DNA from: CBDDKW01 sp965230425
GTDB taxonomy: Bacteria; Pseudomonadota; Gammaproteobacteria; UBA1113
Direction: 5' to 3'
Assembly (NCBI GenBank): GCA_965230425.1
Contig: CBDDKW010000003.1
Span: 62,001-126,000, forward strand
DNA length: 64,000 bases
Shown: piece after piece, positions 54,824 through 64,000 of the stretch
How positions within the stretch are numbered: the stretch's first letter is position 1
Layout of the letters: each line of letters opens with the position of its first letter
Notes under the pieces: generated by a model
Databases searched by the model: none
The model's input: only the letters and a program-made list of their open reading frames with translations
What the model was told of the DNA's origin: nothing
Position numbers and translations under genes: made by a program

Positions 54824-56165
54824 GCGTCACCTCTATAGATTGAATCTTCAATGTTGCTGCTCGTTCATGAGGAGCAACACTCGATATATTTTCAATTAAC
54901 ATTGCGCCCCCCTGACCACCGCCAATACATAAGGATGCAACGCCATATTTTGCTTGCTTACGGCGTAAAACATGCAGCAAATGCAAAACAATACGTGCCC
55001 CACTCGCACCAACTGGATGGCCCATGGAGATACCTCCACCATCAATATTTAATCTTTCTTCGTCGAGCTTGCCAAAGGCTTGGGACATCCCAAAATGCTG
55101 TTGGCAATACTCTGCATCTTCCCAGGCACGTAAACAGCCAATCACTTGGGCCGCAAAGGCTTCATTGATTTCCCAATAATCAATATCATCTTTTGCTAAT
55201 TGTTGGCGTTGTAGCATAGGGGTAATGGCATGCACGGGGCCTAGGCCCATTTCAGCAGGAGCAAGACCGGCCCAATTCACATCAACAATGCGAGCCATCA
55301 CATTCAGATTATATTTATTCACCGCCTCTTCACTGGCTAAAATTAAAAATGCAGCACCGTCGGTCACTTGCGAACTGTTTGCTGCGGTCACCATGCCAAA
55401 CTTTCGATCGAAGAAAGGTTTCAGCGTCGCTAATTTTTCCACGCTTGAATCACGTCGCAAGCCATCATCTGCCTGATAGAACTTGCCATAATGATCATAT
55501 AGCGTTGTAATTTCTTGAAAATATTCTGCATCTTGGGCGTCAGCTAAACGCTGATGACTACGCACTGCAAAAGCATCCATTTCTTCCCGGGTAATATTAA
55601 ATCGATAGGCTAAGTTTTCTGCGGTTTGGCCCATAGAAACATTAATTAAATTATCAGTTAAACCACTTAATAAAGCCACCACAGGTGCAAAATAGCTGAG
55701 ACGGAATTTAGGTAGTAAGGCAAGCTTGTTACCGGTACCCTTTGCTGCATACCATTTTGCTAACCATTCCACCATCGCCTTATTAAATAGTAAGGGTGCA
55801 TGGCTCATGGCTTCGGTACCACCGGCTAGCACTAGGTCATGGCGTCCACAGGCAATATCTTGCATGGCATTATCTAAGGCTTGCAACCCTGAAGCACAAT
55901 TACGTTGTACTGTCCATGCAGGCGTAGTTTCACCACAGCCTAAACGCAGAGAAATATAGCGGCTAATATTCGCTTCTTTCTCTGAGGGCATCACACATCC
56001 CGTGACCACTTCATCCAAGTCAGAGGCTTTAAAGGGCTGTCTTGCTAATAGTTCGCGACAGGCATAAACCCCTAGGTCAGAGGCAGTAAATGGCCCAGGC
56101 TTCCCCCGCGCTTTCAAAAATGGCGTACGACTGCCATCTACAATATAAACAGGTCGGTGTTGCAT
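54816..56165 (-). CDS. fadI: Acetyl-CoA acyltransferase (thiolase), FadI type
   Basis: A 449-residue thiolase that cleaves 3-ketoacyl-CoA in the last step of beta-oxidation. The nucleophilic Cys is in RNCASGLQALDNA (about residue 90). GTEAMSHAPLLF, EINEAFAAQ and DGGGISMGHPVGASGAR carry the catalytic His, and LCIGGGQGGA the second Cys near the C-terminus. The ATG at 56165 has GAGGAGAA upstream and is preferred to the longer reading from 56201. It lies 16 bases after fadE and overlaps fadJ by eight bases. The FadI/FadJ pairing marks the anaerobic or broad-chain branch in E. coli; its role here is likely general fatty acid use. Confidence 0.92.
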   Translation of the reverse strand: MQHRPVYIVDGSRTPFLKARGKPGPFTASDLGVYACRELLARQPFKASDLDEVVTGCVMPSEKEANISRYISLRLGCGETTPAWTVQRNCASGLQALDNAMQDIACGRHDLVLAGGTEAMSHAPLLFNKAMVEWLAKWYAAKGTGNKLALLPKFRLSYFAPVVALLSGLTDNLINVSMGQTAENLAYRFNITREEMDAFAVRSHQRLADAQDAEYFQEITTLYDHYGKFYQADDGLRRDSSVEKLATLKPFFDRKFGMVTAANSSQVTDGAAFLILASEEAVNKYNLNVMARIVDVNWAGLAPAEMGLGPVHAITPMLQRQQLAKDDIDYWEINEAFAAQVIGCLRAWEDAEYCQQHFGMSQAFGKLDEERLNIDGGGISMGHPVGASGARIVLHLLHVLRRKQAKYGVASLCIGGGQGGAMLIENISSVAPHERAATLKIQSIEVTHG

Positions 56166-56181
56166 AGAGTTCTCCTCATCA

Positions 56182-58605
56182 TCAAATTTTGGTAAATTCA
56201 TCTACAGCAATAGCATCTAAAATAGCAACTTCAGCATTACGCAATGACTCAGCCTCGGTATACGTAATCACATCGGCAGCTAAGGCCACACCTATTTGCT
56301 CAGATGCATCTAGTACGCGTTTAATAGTTCCTTGACGGATCCCACGCTGTAATTTTTGCTCAGCCTCACTGGCGGCTAACACTGTCGCTAAGGCATTATC
56401 TAAACGTAAAATAGCATCGTCCTTATCTTCACTGACATAGCAATGCTCGCTTAAGCGCTGGCGTAAATTAGATAATGCCAGCATGGGCTTGATTAAACGA
56501 TGACAGTTCTCATCTTTAGGGCCACACTTAAAGGGTACACCCAATGGAAATACGGTAAAGCGTAGTAAGCGTGCTAACCAAGGTTTAGGGAAATTATCAA
56601 AGAATGCAGTGCAAGCTACTTGAATTTTATGTAAACACACACTTAAACACCACTGCACCGATTCTAAATCTTCTGATTGGCAACCATTATCTTGATAGTA
56701 TTTTAATACCGCTGAACCTAAATATAGGTGACTAACTACATCACCCAATCGCGCCGATAGCCGCTCTTTACGTTTTAAGTCAGCACCCAATACTAAGAGT
56801 GATACATCAGCAATAAAAGCTAATACACTACTCATGCGTGTTAACTGTCGATAATATTTTGCAGTAACACCTCTCACAGGCACGCGAATAAAGTGCCAGC
56901 CACCCAACCCATAGAAAAATGCCCGCGCTTTATTACAAGCTACATAGCCTAGATGGGCGTAGAGTAATCGATCAAATTCTGCTAAAGCTTTTGTGGTATC
57001 TGCCGCCCTTACGCAGGCCACTTCTTGTTGTAAGTAAGGATGACAACGCATAATTCCTTGTCCAAAAATAATTAAATTACGCGTTAAAATATTTGCGCCT
57101 TCCACCGTAATACTAATAGGCAAGGCTTGATAGGCATGACCCAAATAATTGCGCGGCCCTAATTGAATGGCACGCCCAGCATGCACATCCATCGCATCAT
57201 CTAAAACGCGCCGACTCATTTCTGTCATATGATATTTGCTGATAGCTGTAACCACGGCGGGTTTTACGCCACTATCAATGGCCGAAACTGTTAAGCGACG
57301 TGTGGCTTCCATCATATACGCATGACCAGCTATGCGCGCGAGTGCAGCTTCGATACCTTCAAAGTCGGACAGTGCCACTTTAAACTGTTGACGAATACGT
57401 GCATAAGCACCTGTTGTACGATAACACACACTGGCAACTGCTGAACTCAGCGCCGGTAAAGAAATGCCACGCCCCATGGATAAGCTTTCCATGAGCATCC
57501 GCCAACCTTGACCGATCATAGCTTGGCCACCAATGATAGCATCTAAGGGCACAAACACATCTTTACCGCGCACTGGACCATTCATAAATGCTAGCCCCAT
57601 AGGAAAGTGGCGTGCGCCCTGTTCAACGCCCTCAGTATGTGCCGGTACTAAACACAGAGTAATACCTAATTCTTCAGACTCACCTAATAATTTATCTGGA
57701 TCAAATAATTTAAAGGCTAAACCAATGACCGTTGCCACTGGAGCCAAGGTAATATAACGCTTATCCCAGTTTAAGCGCATACCCAGGACTTCTTTGCCCT
57801 GATACATACCTTTACAAATAACCCCAGTATCTGTAATCGAGCCAGCATCACTTCCAGCCTTTACTCCCGTCAAGGCAAAACAAGGTATTTCTTCACCTGA
57901 AGCTAAACGCGGTAAGTAATAATCTTTCTGTGCTTGGGTTCCGTAGTGGTACACTAACTCACCAGGACCCAATGAATTAGGCACCATGGTAGTTACCGCA
58001 GCACTTACTGAACGTGAAGCAATGGTAGCGACAATAGTGGACTGGGCTAAGGCAGAAAAGCCTTTACCACCATATTCCTTATGAATGGCCAAGCCAAAGA
58101 AACCATTAACTTTTAAATATTGCCAAGTCTGTGCTGATAAATCTTTATCCTGCTGCACAATCTGCCAATCATCTAACTGTCGACACAAGTTTGCCAATTC
58201 ATTGTCAATGAAAGCTTGCTCTTCGGTGGTCAATCTTGCTGGCGTATAGTGTAATAATTTTTGCCAATCAGGCTTGCCGCGAAATAAATCACCCTCCCAC
58301 CAAATATCACCAGCCGCTAATGCTTCTTGCTCAGTTTGACTAATGCTAGGCAATAATTTGGCAACTAAGCGGAATAATGGACGAGTTAAGCATACTCTTC
58401 GTATGAGAGAAATATTAAAGATAAGCGCAGCAAGTATAAAAATAATCCAACATGGCAATAAAAACCACCAAGACAAATGCCCAAGGCAACTCAATACTAA
58501 TAATACAAGCGCAACAATCCCAGACCATACAAGCGCAGATAGACGAAAATAAGCAATTGCCGTTATTGCGCCGAATAAGATGATTAATTGTAAAACCACC
58601 AGCAT
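56182..58605 (-). CDS. fadE: Acyl-CoA dehydrogenase FadE, intact paralogue
   Basis: An 807-residue FadE. The N-terminal 70 residues hold membrane-type helices. The dehydrogenase domains follow (CFALTGVKAGSDAGSIT, about residues 245-260; DAMDVHAGRAIQLGPRNYLG; VEGANILTRNLIIFGQG), and the last 180 residues form the DUF1974-type tail. This copy is complete, unlike the split paralogue at 6786-9258, with which it shares order and key motifs. The ATG at 58605 is preceded by AAGGAG. It heads the fadE-fadI-fadJ operon, so all four steps of the oxidation spiral are encoded in one unit. Supply of fatty acids from a host would suit this arrangement. Confidence 0.93.
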   Translation of the reverse strand: MLVVLQLIILFGAITAIAYFRLSALVWSGIVALVLLVLSCLGHLSWWFLLPCWIIFILAALIFNISLIRRVCLTRPLFRLVAKLLPSISQTEQEALAAGDIWWEGDLFRGKPDWQKLLHYTPARLTTEEQAFIDNELANLCRQLDDWQIVQQDKDLSAQTWQYLKVNGFFGLAIHKEYGGKGFSALAQSTIVATIASRSVSAAVTTMVPNSLGPGELVYHYGTQAQKDYYLPRLASGEEIPCFALTGVKAGSDAGSITDTGVICKGMYQGKEVLGMRLNWDKRYITLAPVATVIGLAFKLFDPDKLLGESEELGITLCLVPAHTEGVEQGARHFPMGLAFMNGPVRGKDVFVPLDAIIGGQAMIGQGWRMLMESLSMGRGISLPALSSAVASVCYRTTGAYARIRQQFKVALSDFEGIEAALARIAGHAYMMEATRRLTVSAIDSGVKPAVVTAISKYHMTEMSRRVLDDAMDVHAGRAIQLGPRNYLGHAYQALPISITVEGANILTRNLIIFGQGIMRCHPYLQQEVACVRAADTTKALAEFDRLLYAHLGYVACNKARAFFYGLGGWHFIRVPVRGVTAKYYRQLTRMSSVLAFIADVSLLVLGADLKRKERLSARLGDVVSHLYLGSAVLKYYQDNGCQSEDLESVQWCLSVCLHKIQVACTAFFDNFPKPWLARLLRFTVFPLGVPFKCGPKDENCHRLIKPMLALSNLRQRLSEHCYVSEDKDDAILRLDNALATVLAASEAEQKLQRGIRQGTIKRVLDASEQIGVALAADVITYTEAESLRNAEVAILDAIAVDEFTKI

Positions 58606-58745
58606 GTACCGTCTCCTTGGTGTTGGCGGATCGGATCGATGTCCTTACTGCCCTGATCTGATAAAATTAATTAGTTAATATAGCATTATTTTTCCCGTGT
58701 CGGTATTCATATGCAGCGATTCTTATATTTAGATTTTGCTAAGCG

Positions 58746-61700
58746 CTACGGTGAACCTCCACTACTAGAACTAGGTGAAGTACTTGTACTGGAAGCCAAT
58801 GAGGTAGTGACAGAGGAAACAGACGTACTAGCTCTTGAATCAACCAAACTACCATCATTGTCACTATCTGTAGCAGGATTAATCATGCCCCCCTCGGATC
58901 CAACACCACTAGATAAACCGGAATACCGTAACGATTGCGTCTCTAACTGGCTTAAAAAGCAAATCTGTATATCAGTAAAATTATCAGGGTGATTCTCTAA
59001 ATTAATCATCAGGATCATGTTCACACGGGCCACGTATTGTACCAAGGTATATAGCAATATGTCAGGATCCATCCTGTACAAAATCTGCATCATACGTGTG
59101 AATAAATCTGTAGGCTGTGCAATCATGGTCTGTTCCTGACTAAATTGCTCATTTTTTTCCACGTTCAAATTAGTTTGGACCGATTTAAGTGCAGTGATTC
59201 GCTTTATTTGTATTGACTCATCATCATCCGTATCAGTTATCTCAACCGCTTTATAAGCCTGCACCAATGCTCGATAGCATGTACTAAATTGTTCAAATTC
59301 ACCTTTGTTTTCTTTTAGCTCTAACAAGTAGCTATGTAAAGTACGTAAGCAAGACAGTTCATTGATAATGCGTATATACGCACCTACCTCACAACTCTGC
59401 TGTTGCAAATCACGCAACAAAGCCAAAAATAAAAAGCGTGATTCATAGATGCGACTCACACTGACTTTCAATAATGCTCGTTTAAAATTATCTGGGCTTA
59501 GTGTTATTACCATAAGCTTCATAGCCAAATAACGCTTCACCTCATTATCTAAAATATTACTATTGTAATATGCTAGCCAATCAGCTTCGGCTAGATAGTC
59601 TCGTAACATCAGGCTACACTCAGTCCGACCTGATTTTAATAGTACTTGTAATACGTCCTGCTGCAACAGCGAGGTTCGAATATCTTGCTTGTGCTTTTCC
59701 GCATCACCCGGAAAATAGGTTGTATACAAATTGATTAATTTTTTTAGTCCAGCCTCACTAGCATATAAAATAGCATAATGAAAAGGCGTCATGCCATTAA
59801 CATCAGCCGCGAAAAATTTTCGCCAAGAATCCTCTGAGTATTCAGCCGCAAAATCTTCTAAACTGCTCGGATTATCAGCAATATCATGCAACAATCCCGC
59901 AGCAAACAAATCTTCCACACTGACAACCAACTCGCTACCACTCTGTGCTTGGTTCTGAGGGACATTGACAGATAAAGGTTGTTGGGGTCTAGTCGAATCG
60001 TGAGTTGTAGCAACATTAGCTCTCGCCATAGACGCTGTTTTAGGTATAAAAATGTTTCCCGTGGGGCTATATGGGTGCACGACTGCTAGCTTAGAAGAAA
60101 AAGTAACAGGTAAACGCTTCGTACCACGAATATTGCCTCGACGAATAGTAGGTGATCCGTTACTCATATCAGTCGATCTCTGGCTAGGCACATTGACTGG
60201 CTTTAGTATATCGCTACGCACGGGATCAATATCAGTGTCTAACTGCTTAAGTTTTTCCTGATACACATATAGAGGGTGTAATTCATCCATTGAATTAAGC
60301 GTAGGTAAATAAGCCTTAACCACAGGGAGAATGGCAGAAAATTCATAATTAAATGCTATTGATAAAAACTGCTGCAGGTCCGTCTGAAATATATCACACA
60401 TATATTCCTTACAAGCCTCCCAACATTCTTTTAACATTTTCCTGAGCCCCAATATTTTATCCACCTTATCATTATAAGATATGCTTTCATACTCTCTTGT
60501 ATAATAGGAAAAATCACCACTGAGACTTTTGCGCTCCCGTTCAGTTAGGAATGGCATAATCAGCTCAAATACATTGTTTAATATGCCTCGCCTAAAACCA
60601 TCTTGTTGCTGATTAACATCAGTCTCTTCGGCAAATACATTTTCTTCAATCGCAACTTGCAATAAACAAAAGAAATAATATTGTAGTTTTTTGAATAACA
60701 ATGATGCATCGGGATTTTGGCAAGTAGACTTGAAATACTCCACATAAGTATTGGTCAGCTCACTTTTTTGTTCAGCTACTTGCTCATTCGTTAGCTCACT
60801 TCTTTGTTCACTCTTCTGACTCGAACTAAGATCGGCTTTCATTGCACGCAAATATTTTTCAAAACTCTCACAATGCACACTAATAAATTTCTTCGAATCA
60901 ATCACTCCATTGACTGTATGTGTAAATGCGTCAACGCCACCGGGCCAGCACTGCTCGATCAACTCACTACGCGAAGTTTCAATCATCTCAGATTCACCAG
61001 TTACTTGTGAAGCTTGGCTATAGCTCACCTGATCTGCTAACAGAGTGCTCACATCAAATGTGGGCTGATGCGATATCAATTCAGAAATAAAAAATCGCAA
61101 TATGTTTTTTGCGATTTTTTTCACGATTTGATTATTAATGATATGGTAATCAAGTGCGCTGATCTGCATGTTAGAGCCAGATAATACCTGCATTACAGTC
61201 AACGGAGAAAATGATTTTAATACACTGACAACCTGCTTGCTTGGTCGTTGCAGTATCACAATCATCGGGTTATACCCTGCTTGAGTTATATTATCAATAA
61301 GCCATTGTTTGCCTACTTGCTCAACAACTGTTTGTATAACATAAGCTGGAGAGTATAGTAGCAAATGCATGCTCACAGGCACATTACCATAAGGCATTAA
61401 AATTTGCATATCTGATAATAGGCTTTTCAATATAGTGACTTCGAGTCGCTTTATTAATTCATAAATCGCATTTTGATTATCGGTTAATAATAAATCTACT
61501 AATATATTCTGTTGACTTGTGTGACTTAGCGAAAGTGCCCGCGACACAACACTTGACTCAGTATTATTACCTGCCTGTTTAGTTTCTGCTGTTTCAGCCC
61601 GCCTCACCTCAAGTTGGGAGTCAAGCTCAACAACATTCGTGATTAGTAAAGCAGTCTCTTTTAGCAATGGTTTTAATACACGCAACAGGTCTGCATATTC

Positions 61701-64000
61701 GTTTTTATCACGTTCAAAAATAAGCTGTAAGGGATTAGCAACATAGTGTTTAAGATTTTCGGAGAACCACTGAGAACCGACACATTTCTTTGCCAACTTT
61801 ATAGATCTCACCGTACCATAGCGTAATAAGCAATAAAACCCAGATACTTGCTGATTATTAGGATTTTGACCGAGCTGTATTAATAATGACTGTAAATGCT
61901 CAAGACGGATAACCTGTAATAATGATTCTAGCGCTGCCTCTTGGCTTGTTAACAGTAAGTGGATGAGAAGATTATTTCCCGTTTTAAACTCTCTAAAGAG
62001 GCTTATATCATTTTCTTGCCAATTACATGCTTTCTCAACAAACCGGTTGACCATAGCAGTGACTCCAACGTCTGAAAATTGCTTACTGGCTTTAGCCAAA
62101 TCTTGCAAAAGTGGTACTGTTTGAGTCAGTACATTATTAAGAAGAGTACTTAATGACTCATCATGGCAATTATTATCATATGCGCGAATAATATATAACA
62201 TCAGGTAAAATGTTGCTTGAGTTTGATCAGTAAAAAGTATTTTCTCTGATTTATCTAATTCTTTTTCTATTTTTTTCTCACGAACTATATTTGCTTGGTT
62301 TTCCTTAATCCGCAATTGCATTTCCAGTAAGCGTTGGTATAGCTCAGTGTATCTTCTCAAGATACTTTCTTCCCTTCTCAAGATACTTTCTTCCCCCCTC
62401 ATGAATACATATATTAATTTCTCTCGCGATAATGTATGAGGTTGGTCATTTTTCTCACCTGGTTTTTTCACTCCACTCAAAACGGAATAATTTGTTGGAG
62501 CTGTATAGAAACCATCCGAGTATTGATTCATATAATCGAGTAGAAAACTAGCTAGATATAAAACAATGGACTTCCCAAGCCTTTTGTAATAGGTAATGGC
62601 ATAATCCATTGCCCGCGCATCATTCTCTCCAGGCTCTAATAACTGCACAGTCGTGATTGGACTCAATAACTGTAGTATTGCTAAACAATCGGTAGCTTCT
62701 CTCTTCAAGATAGGTACCATATAATTAGCAAATTTACTTGCACCTTTGTACTTAAAAGCGGTCTGTAAATACTCAAGAAATTTTTCTTTGCTAAAAGATT
62801 CGTATACTTTTGCGATAATAGTTATCGGCGCATACTGTAACATATAACCCATCGCTGTGATTATTTGCCAATCCTCAGTAGTAACGGCTTGAGACAACAA
62901 CACTTGCAATAGTTCAGTAGTTAAAAAAGAGACAACACAGTCAAGCACATCTGTTTCTTTACAACGAAATTTAAACGCAATATGTAAAATATTATTGCCT
63001 GCAACTTCATGTTTAAAAAAATCAACGCCCTTATGCTTCACTATAAAACCCATTAAGTAGTTGATATTTTCATAACAACCATTACGTAACACATCAAATA
63101 ATAGGTTAGCTAAAATCAAATCATCATCTACAAATTGTTGCACTTGAGTTGACAACTCCGCAGCATCTAGTGCTAACATTTGCCGACACAATGTAAGTCC
63201 TTCAGAATCACCACTAGTAGCTGCCACATGGACTGGTGTACAACCGTGCTCATCAGCCATCAACAGTAAACTCTGTCGCTTGTCAATCTCATCTACTTCA
63301 GCAATCACAGTAGTTGCATGCTTATAATGACAACTTTTGAAGCTACGCATGAAGACTGTTTCGCCTTTGTTATTTTTTAAAGCTAAGGCTGCATACTTAT
63401 CATTTACCTGCTGCATTAACAAGCACAAAATATCTGCTTGTAATAACCCAGCAGTATAATACAATGCAGTATTTCCCTGCACATCTGGCGCAAAGATGAA
63501 ATGTATACTCGCCAGCGCATATTCATCTAATAGATATTTGACAGCTTCCATATGGCCGTAAAGACACGCTAAATGTAATAAACCACGACCTGAGGCATCT
63601 CTCGCATATAAAAAACCTGGTGAACAGCGTAAAATACGCTTAATCTCAGTGATTGGTTTTTTGTATTTCAATGCATTCCATAACTGTTGAATAGTAAATT
63701 GTGAACTGCGTTGCAAATAAGCATTGACCCTTTGTCGCTGTAGAAATTTATAAACACCCTCTGTATTACGCTTGTTTGCTATATCTTCTACTGTCAAACC
63801 TGCTGCATTTTTAATGTTTAGTAGCTCTAGGGGATCACAGTAGGCGACCATATGTTCATAAATTGCTTTAATATTCTCTGGTTGTTGACGGTCAACCACA
63901 TAATGTAAAGGTGTATTGCCGTATTTATCACTTAAATGATTAATCTCAACATGCCAACCAGGGCATGTTTGAGTCACAAAATCAAATAAATATAACATGA
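58746..64000 (-). CDS. Giant ankyrin-repeat protein, N-terminus beyond right edge
   Basis: At least 1750 residues. The frame is open to the right edge, and the sequence at 63998 (MLYLFDFVTQTC) runs straight into an ankyrin repeat (DKYGNTPLHYVVD), so the real start probably lies outside the window. Ankyrin repeats cluster in the first 300 residues (GRGLLHLACLYGHMEAVKYL, GNTALYYT, GCTPVHVAATSGD). Another repeat lies near residue 1400 (NGMTPFHYAILYASEAGLKK). Between them are long helical stretches of no known family. A seven-residue EESILRR duplication occurs near 62350-62400. The C-terminus is Ser/Thr-rich (SRASTSVSSVTTSLASSTST) and looks like a disordered secretion tail. No membrane helix or signal peptide is seen in the visible part. 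A role as a secreted effector is inferred. Confidence 0.75.
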   Translation of the reverse strand, partial: MLYLFDFVTQTCPGWHVEINHLSDKYGNTPLHYVVDRQQPENIKAIYEHMVAYCDPLELLNIKNAAGLTVEDIANKRNTEGVYKFLQRQRVNAYLQRSSQFTIQQLWNALKYKKPITEIKRILRCSPGFLYARDASGRGLLHLACLYGHMEAVKYLLDEYALASIHFIFAPDVQGNTALYYTAGLLQADILCLLMQQVNDKYAALALKNNKGETVFMRSFKSCHYKHATTVIAEVDEIDKRQSLLLMADEHGCTPVHVAATSGDSEGLTLCRQMLALDAAELSTQVQQFVDDDLILANLLFDVLRNGCYENINYLMGFIVKHKGVDFFKHEVAGNNILHIAFKFRCKETDVLDCVVSFLTTELLQVLLSQAVTTEDWQIITAMGYMLQYAPITIIAKVYESFSKEKFLEYLQTAFKYKGASKFANYMVPILKREATDCLAILQLLSPITTVQLLEPGENDARAMDYAITYYKRLGKSIVLYLASFLLDYMNQYSDGFYTAPTNYSVLSGVKKPGEKNDQPHTLSREKLIYVFMRGEESILRREESILRRYTELYQRLLEMQLRIKENQANIVREKKIEKELDKSEKILFTDQTQATFYLMLYIIRAYDNNCHDESLSTLLNNVLTQTVPLLQDLAKASKQFSDVGVTAMVNRFVEKACNWQENDISLFREFKTGNNLLIHLLLTSQEAALESLLQVIRLEHLQSLLIQLGQNPNNQQVSGFYCLLRYGTVRSIKLAKKCVGSQWFSENLKHYVANPLQLIFERDKNEYADLLRVLKPLLKETALLITNVVELDSQLEVRRAETAETKQAGNNTESSVVSRALSLSHTSQQNILVDLLLTDNQNAIYELIKRLEVTILKSLLSDMQILMPYGNVPVSMHLLLYSPAYVIQTVVEQVGKQWLIDNITQAGYNPMIVILQRPSKQVVSVLKSFSPLTVMQVLSGSNMQISALDYHIINNQIVKKIAKNILRFFISELISHQPTFDVSTLLADQVSYSQASQVTGESEMIETSRSELIEQCWPGGVDAFTHTVNGVIDSKKFISVHCESFEKYLRAMKADLSSSQKSEQRSELTNEQVAEQKSELTNTYVEYFKSTCQNPDASLLFKKLQYYFFCLLQVAIEENVFAEETDVNQQQDGFRRGILNNVFELIMPFLTERERKSLSGDFSYYTREYESISYNDKVDKILGLRKMLKECWEACKEYMCDIFQTDLQQFLSIAFNYEFSAILPVVKAYLPTLNSMDELHPLYVYQEKLKQLDTDIDPVRSDILKPVNVPSQRSTDMSNGSPTIRRGNIRGTKRLPVTFSSKLAVVHPYSPTGNIFIPKTASMARANVATTHDSTRPQQPLSVNVPQNQAQSGSELVVSVEDLFAAGLLHDIADNPSSLEDFAAEYSEDSWRKFFAADVNGMTPFHYAILYASEAGLKKLINLYTTYFPGDAEKHKQDIRTSLLQQDVLQVLLKSGRTECSLMLRDYLAEADWLAYYNSNILDNEVKRYLAMKLMVITLSPDNFKRALLKVSVSRIYESRFLFLALLRDLQQQSCEVGAYIRIINELSCLRTLHSYLLELKENKGEFEQFSTCYRALVQAYKAVEITDTDDDESIQIKRITALKSVQTNLNVEKNEQFSQEQTMIAQPTDLFTRMMQILYRMDPDILLYTLVQYVARVNMILMINLENHPDNFTDIQICFLSQLETQSLRYSGLSSGVGSEGGMINPATDSDNDGSLVDSRASTSVSSVTTSLASSTSTSPSSSSGGSP

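Overview
The window comes from a moderately AT-rich gammaproteobacterium of the intracellular Legionellales/Coxiella/Berkiella kind. This rests on gene families and layout rather than on any marker gene. Ordinary proteobacterial housekeeping genes (mfd, nagZ, pdxY, fadE/fadI/fadJ, a 2-oxoacid dehydrogenase operon, minor pilins and pilY1) alternate with large proteins of eukaryotic flavour: ankyrin repeats, an F-box-like segment, and basic clusters resembling nuclear localisation signals. Those last features would suit a bacterium living in a protist host, possibly in its nucleus. That is inference; there is no rRNA, tRNA or CRISPR array in the window to test it.

Layout. 1-6522: three tandem minus-strand genes for probable host-interaction proteins (an F-box-like protein cut by the left edge, then two ankyrin proteins). 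Their intergenic spaces hold three copies of one hyphenated palindrome, TACGG-N9-CCGTA. 6786-10814: an acyl-CoA dehydrogenase split by a frameshift, a small exported protein and a DUF1189 gene broken by two frameshifts. 10815-11370: a gap with three related palindromes (AACTAAC/GTTAGTT). 11371-13689: a large basic/acidic protein with nuclear-type motifs. 13701-18899: a periplasmic SIMPL-like protein, then an operon of leucine-type dehydrogenase, E1 alpha, E1 beta and E2. 19138-20444: an IS110-family element with structured non-coding ends. 20545-25505: an unknown coiled protein and a tandem pair of paralogous membrane proteins with matching basic clusters.

25623-39034 is mostly core genome: an SDR dehydrogenase, mfd-csiV, pdxY, an MFS transporter, hpt-mtip, a MscS channel-nagZ pair, DUF1820, two small conserved proteins and hsp20. 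The group mfd/csiV/mtip/nagZ resembles the arrangement known in Pseudomonas. 39116-39500 is a non-coding stretch packed with hairpins. 39566-43174 encodes a 1202-residue orphan protein. 43244-45401 holds two membrane transporters. 45540-45653 is a large cloverleaf palindrome. 45680-50843 is the minor pilin operon pilV-pilW-pilX-pilY1, in which pilW and pilX are both frameshifted. It is followed by an L,D-transpeptidase and a lipoprotein. 52763-58605 is a complete beta-oxidation operon (fadE-fadI-fadJ). 58746-64000 is a giant ankyrin protein that runs off the right edge.

Five frameshifts (fadE1, DUF1189 twice, pilX, pilW) all have the same sense: one surplus base restores the reading frame if removed. 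They are either recent gene decay or systematic single-base insertion errors in the assembly, and they affect how far the broken genes can be trusted.
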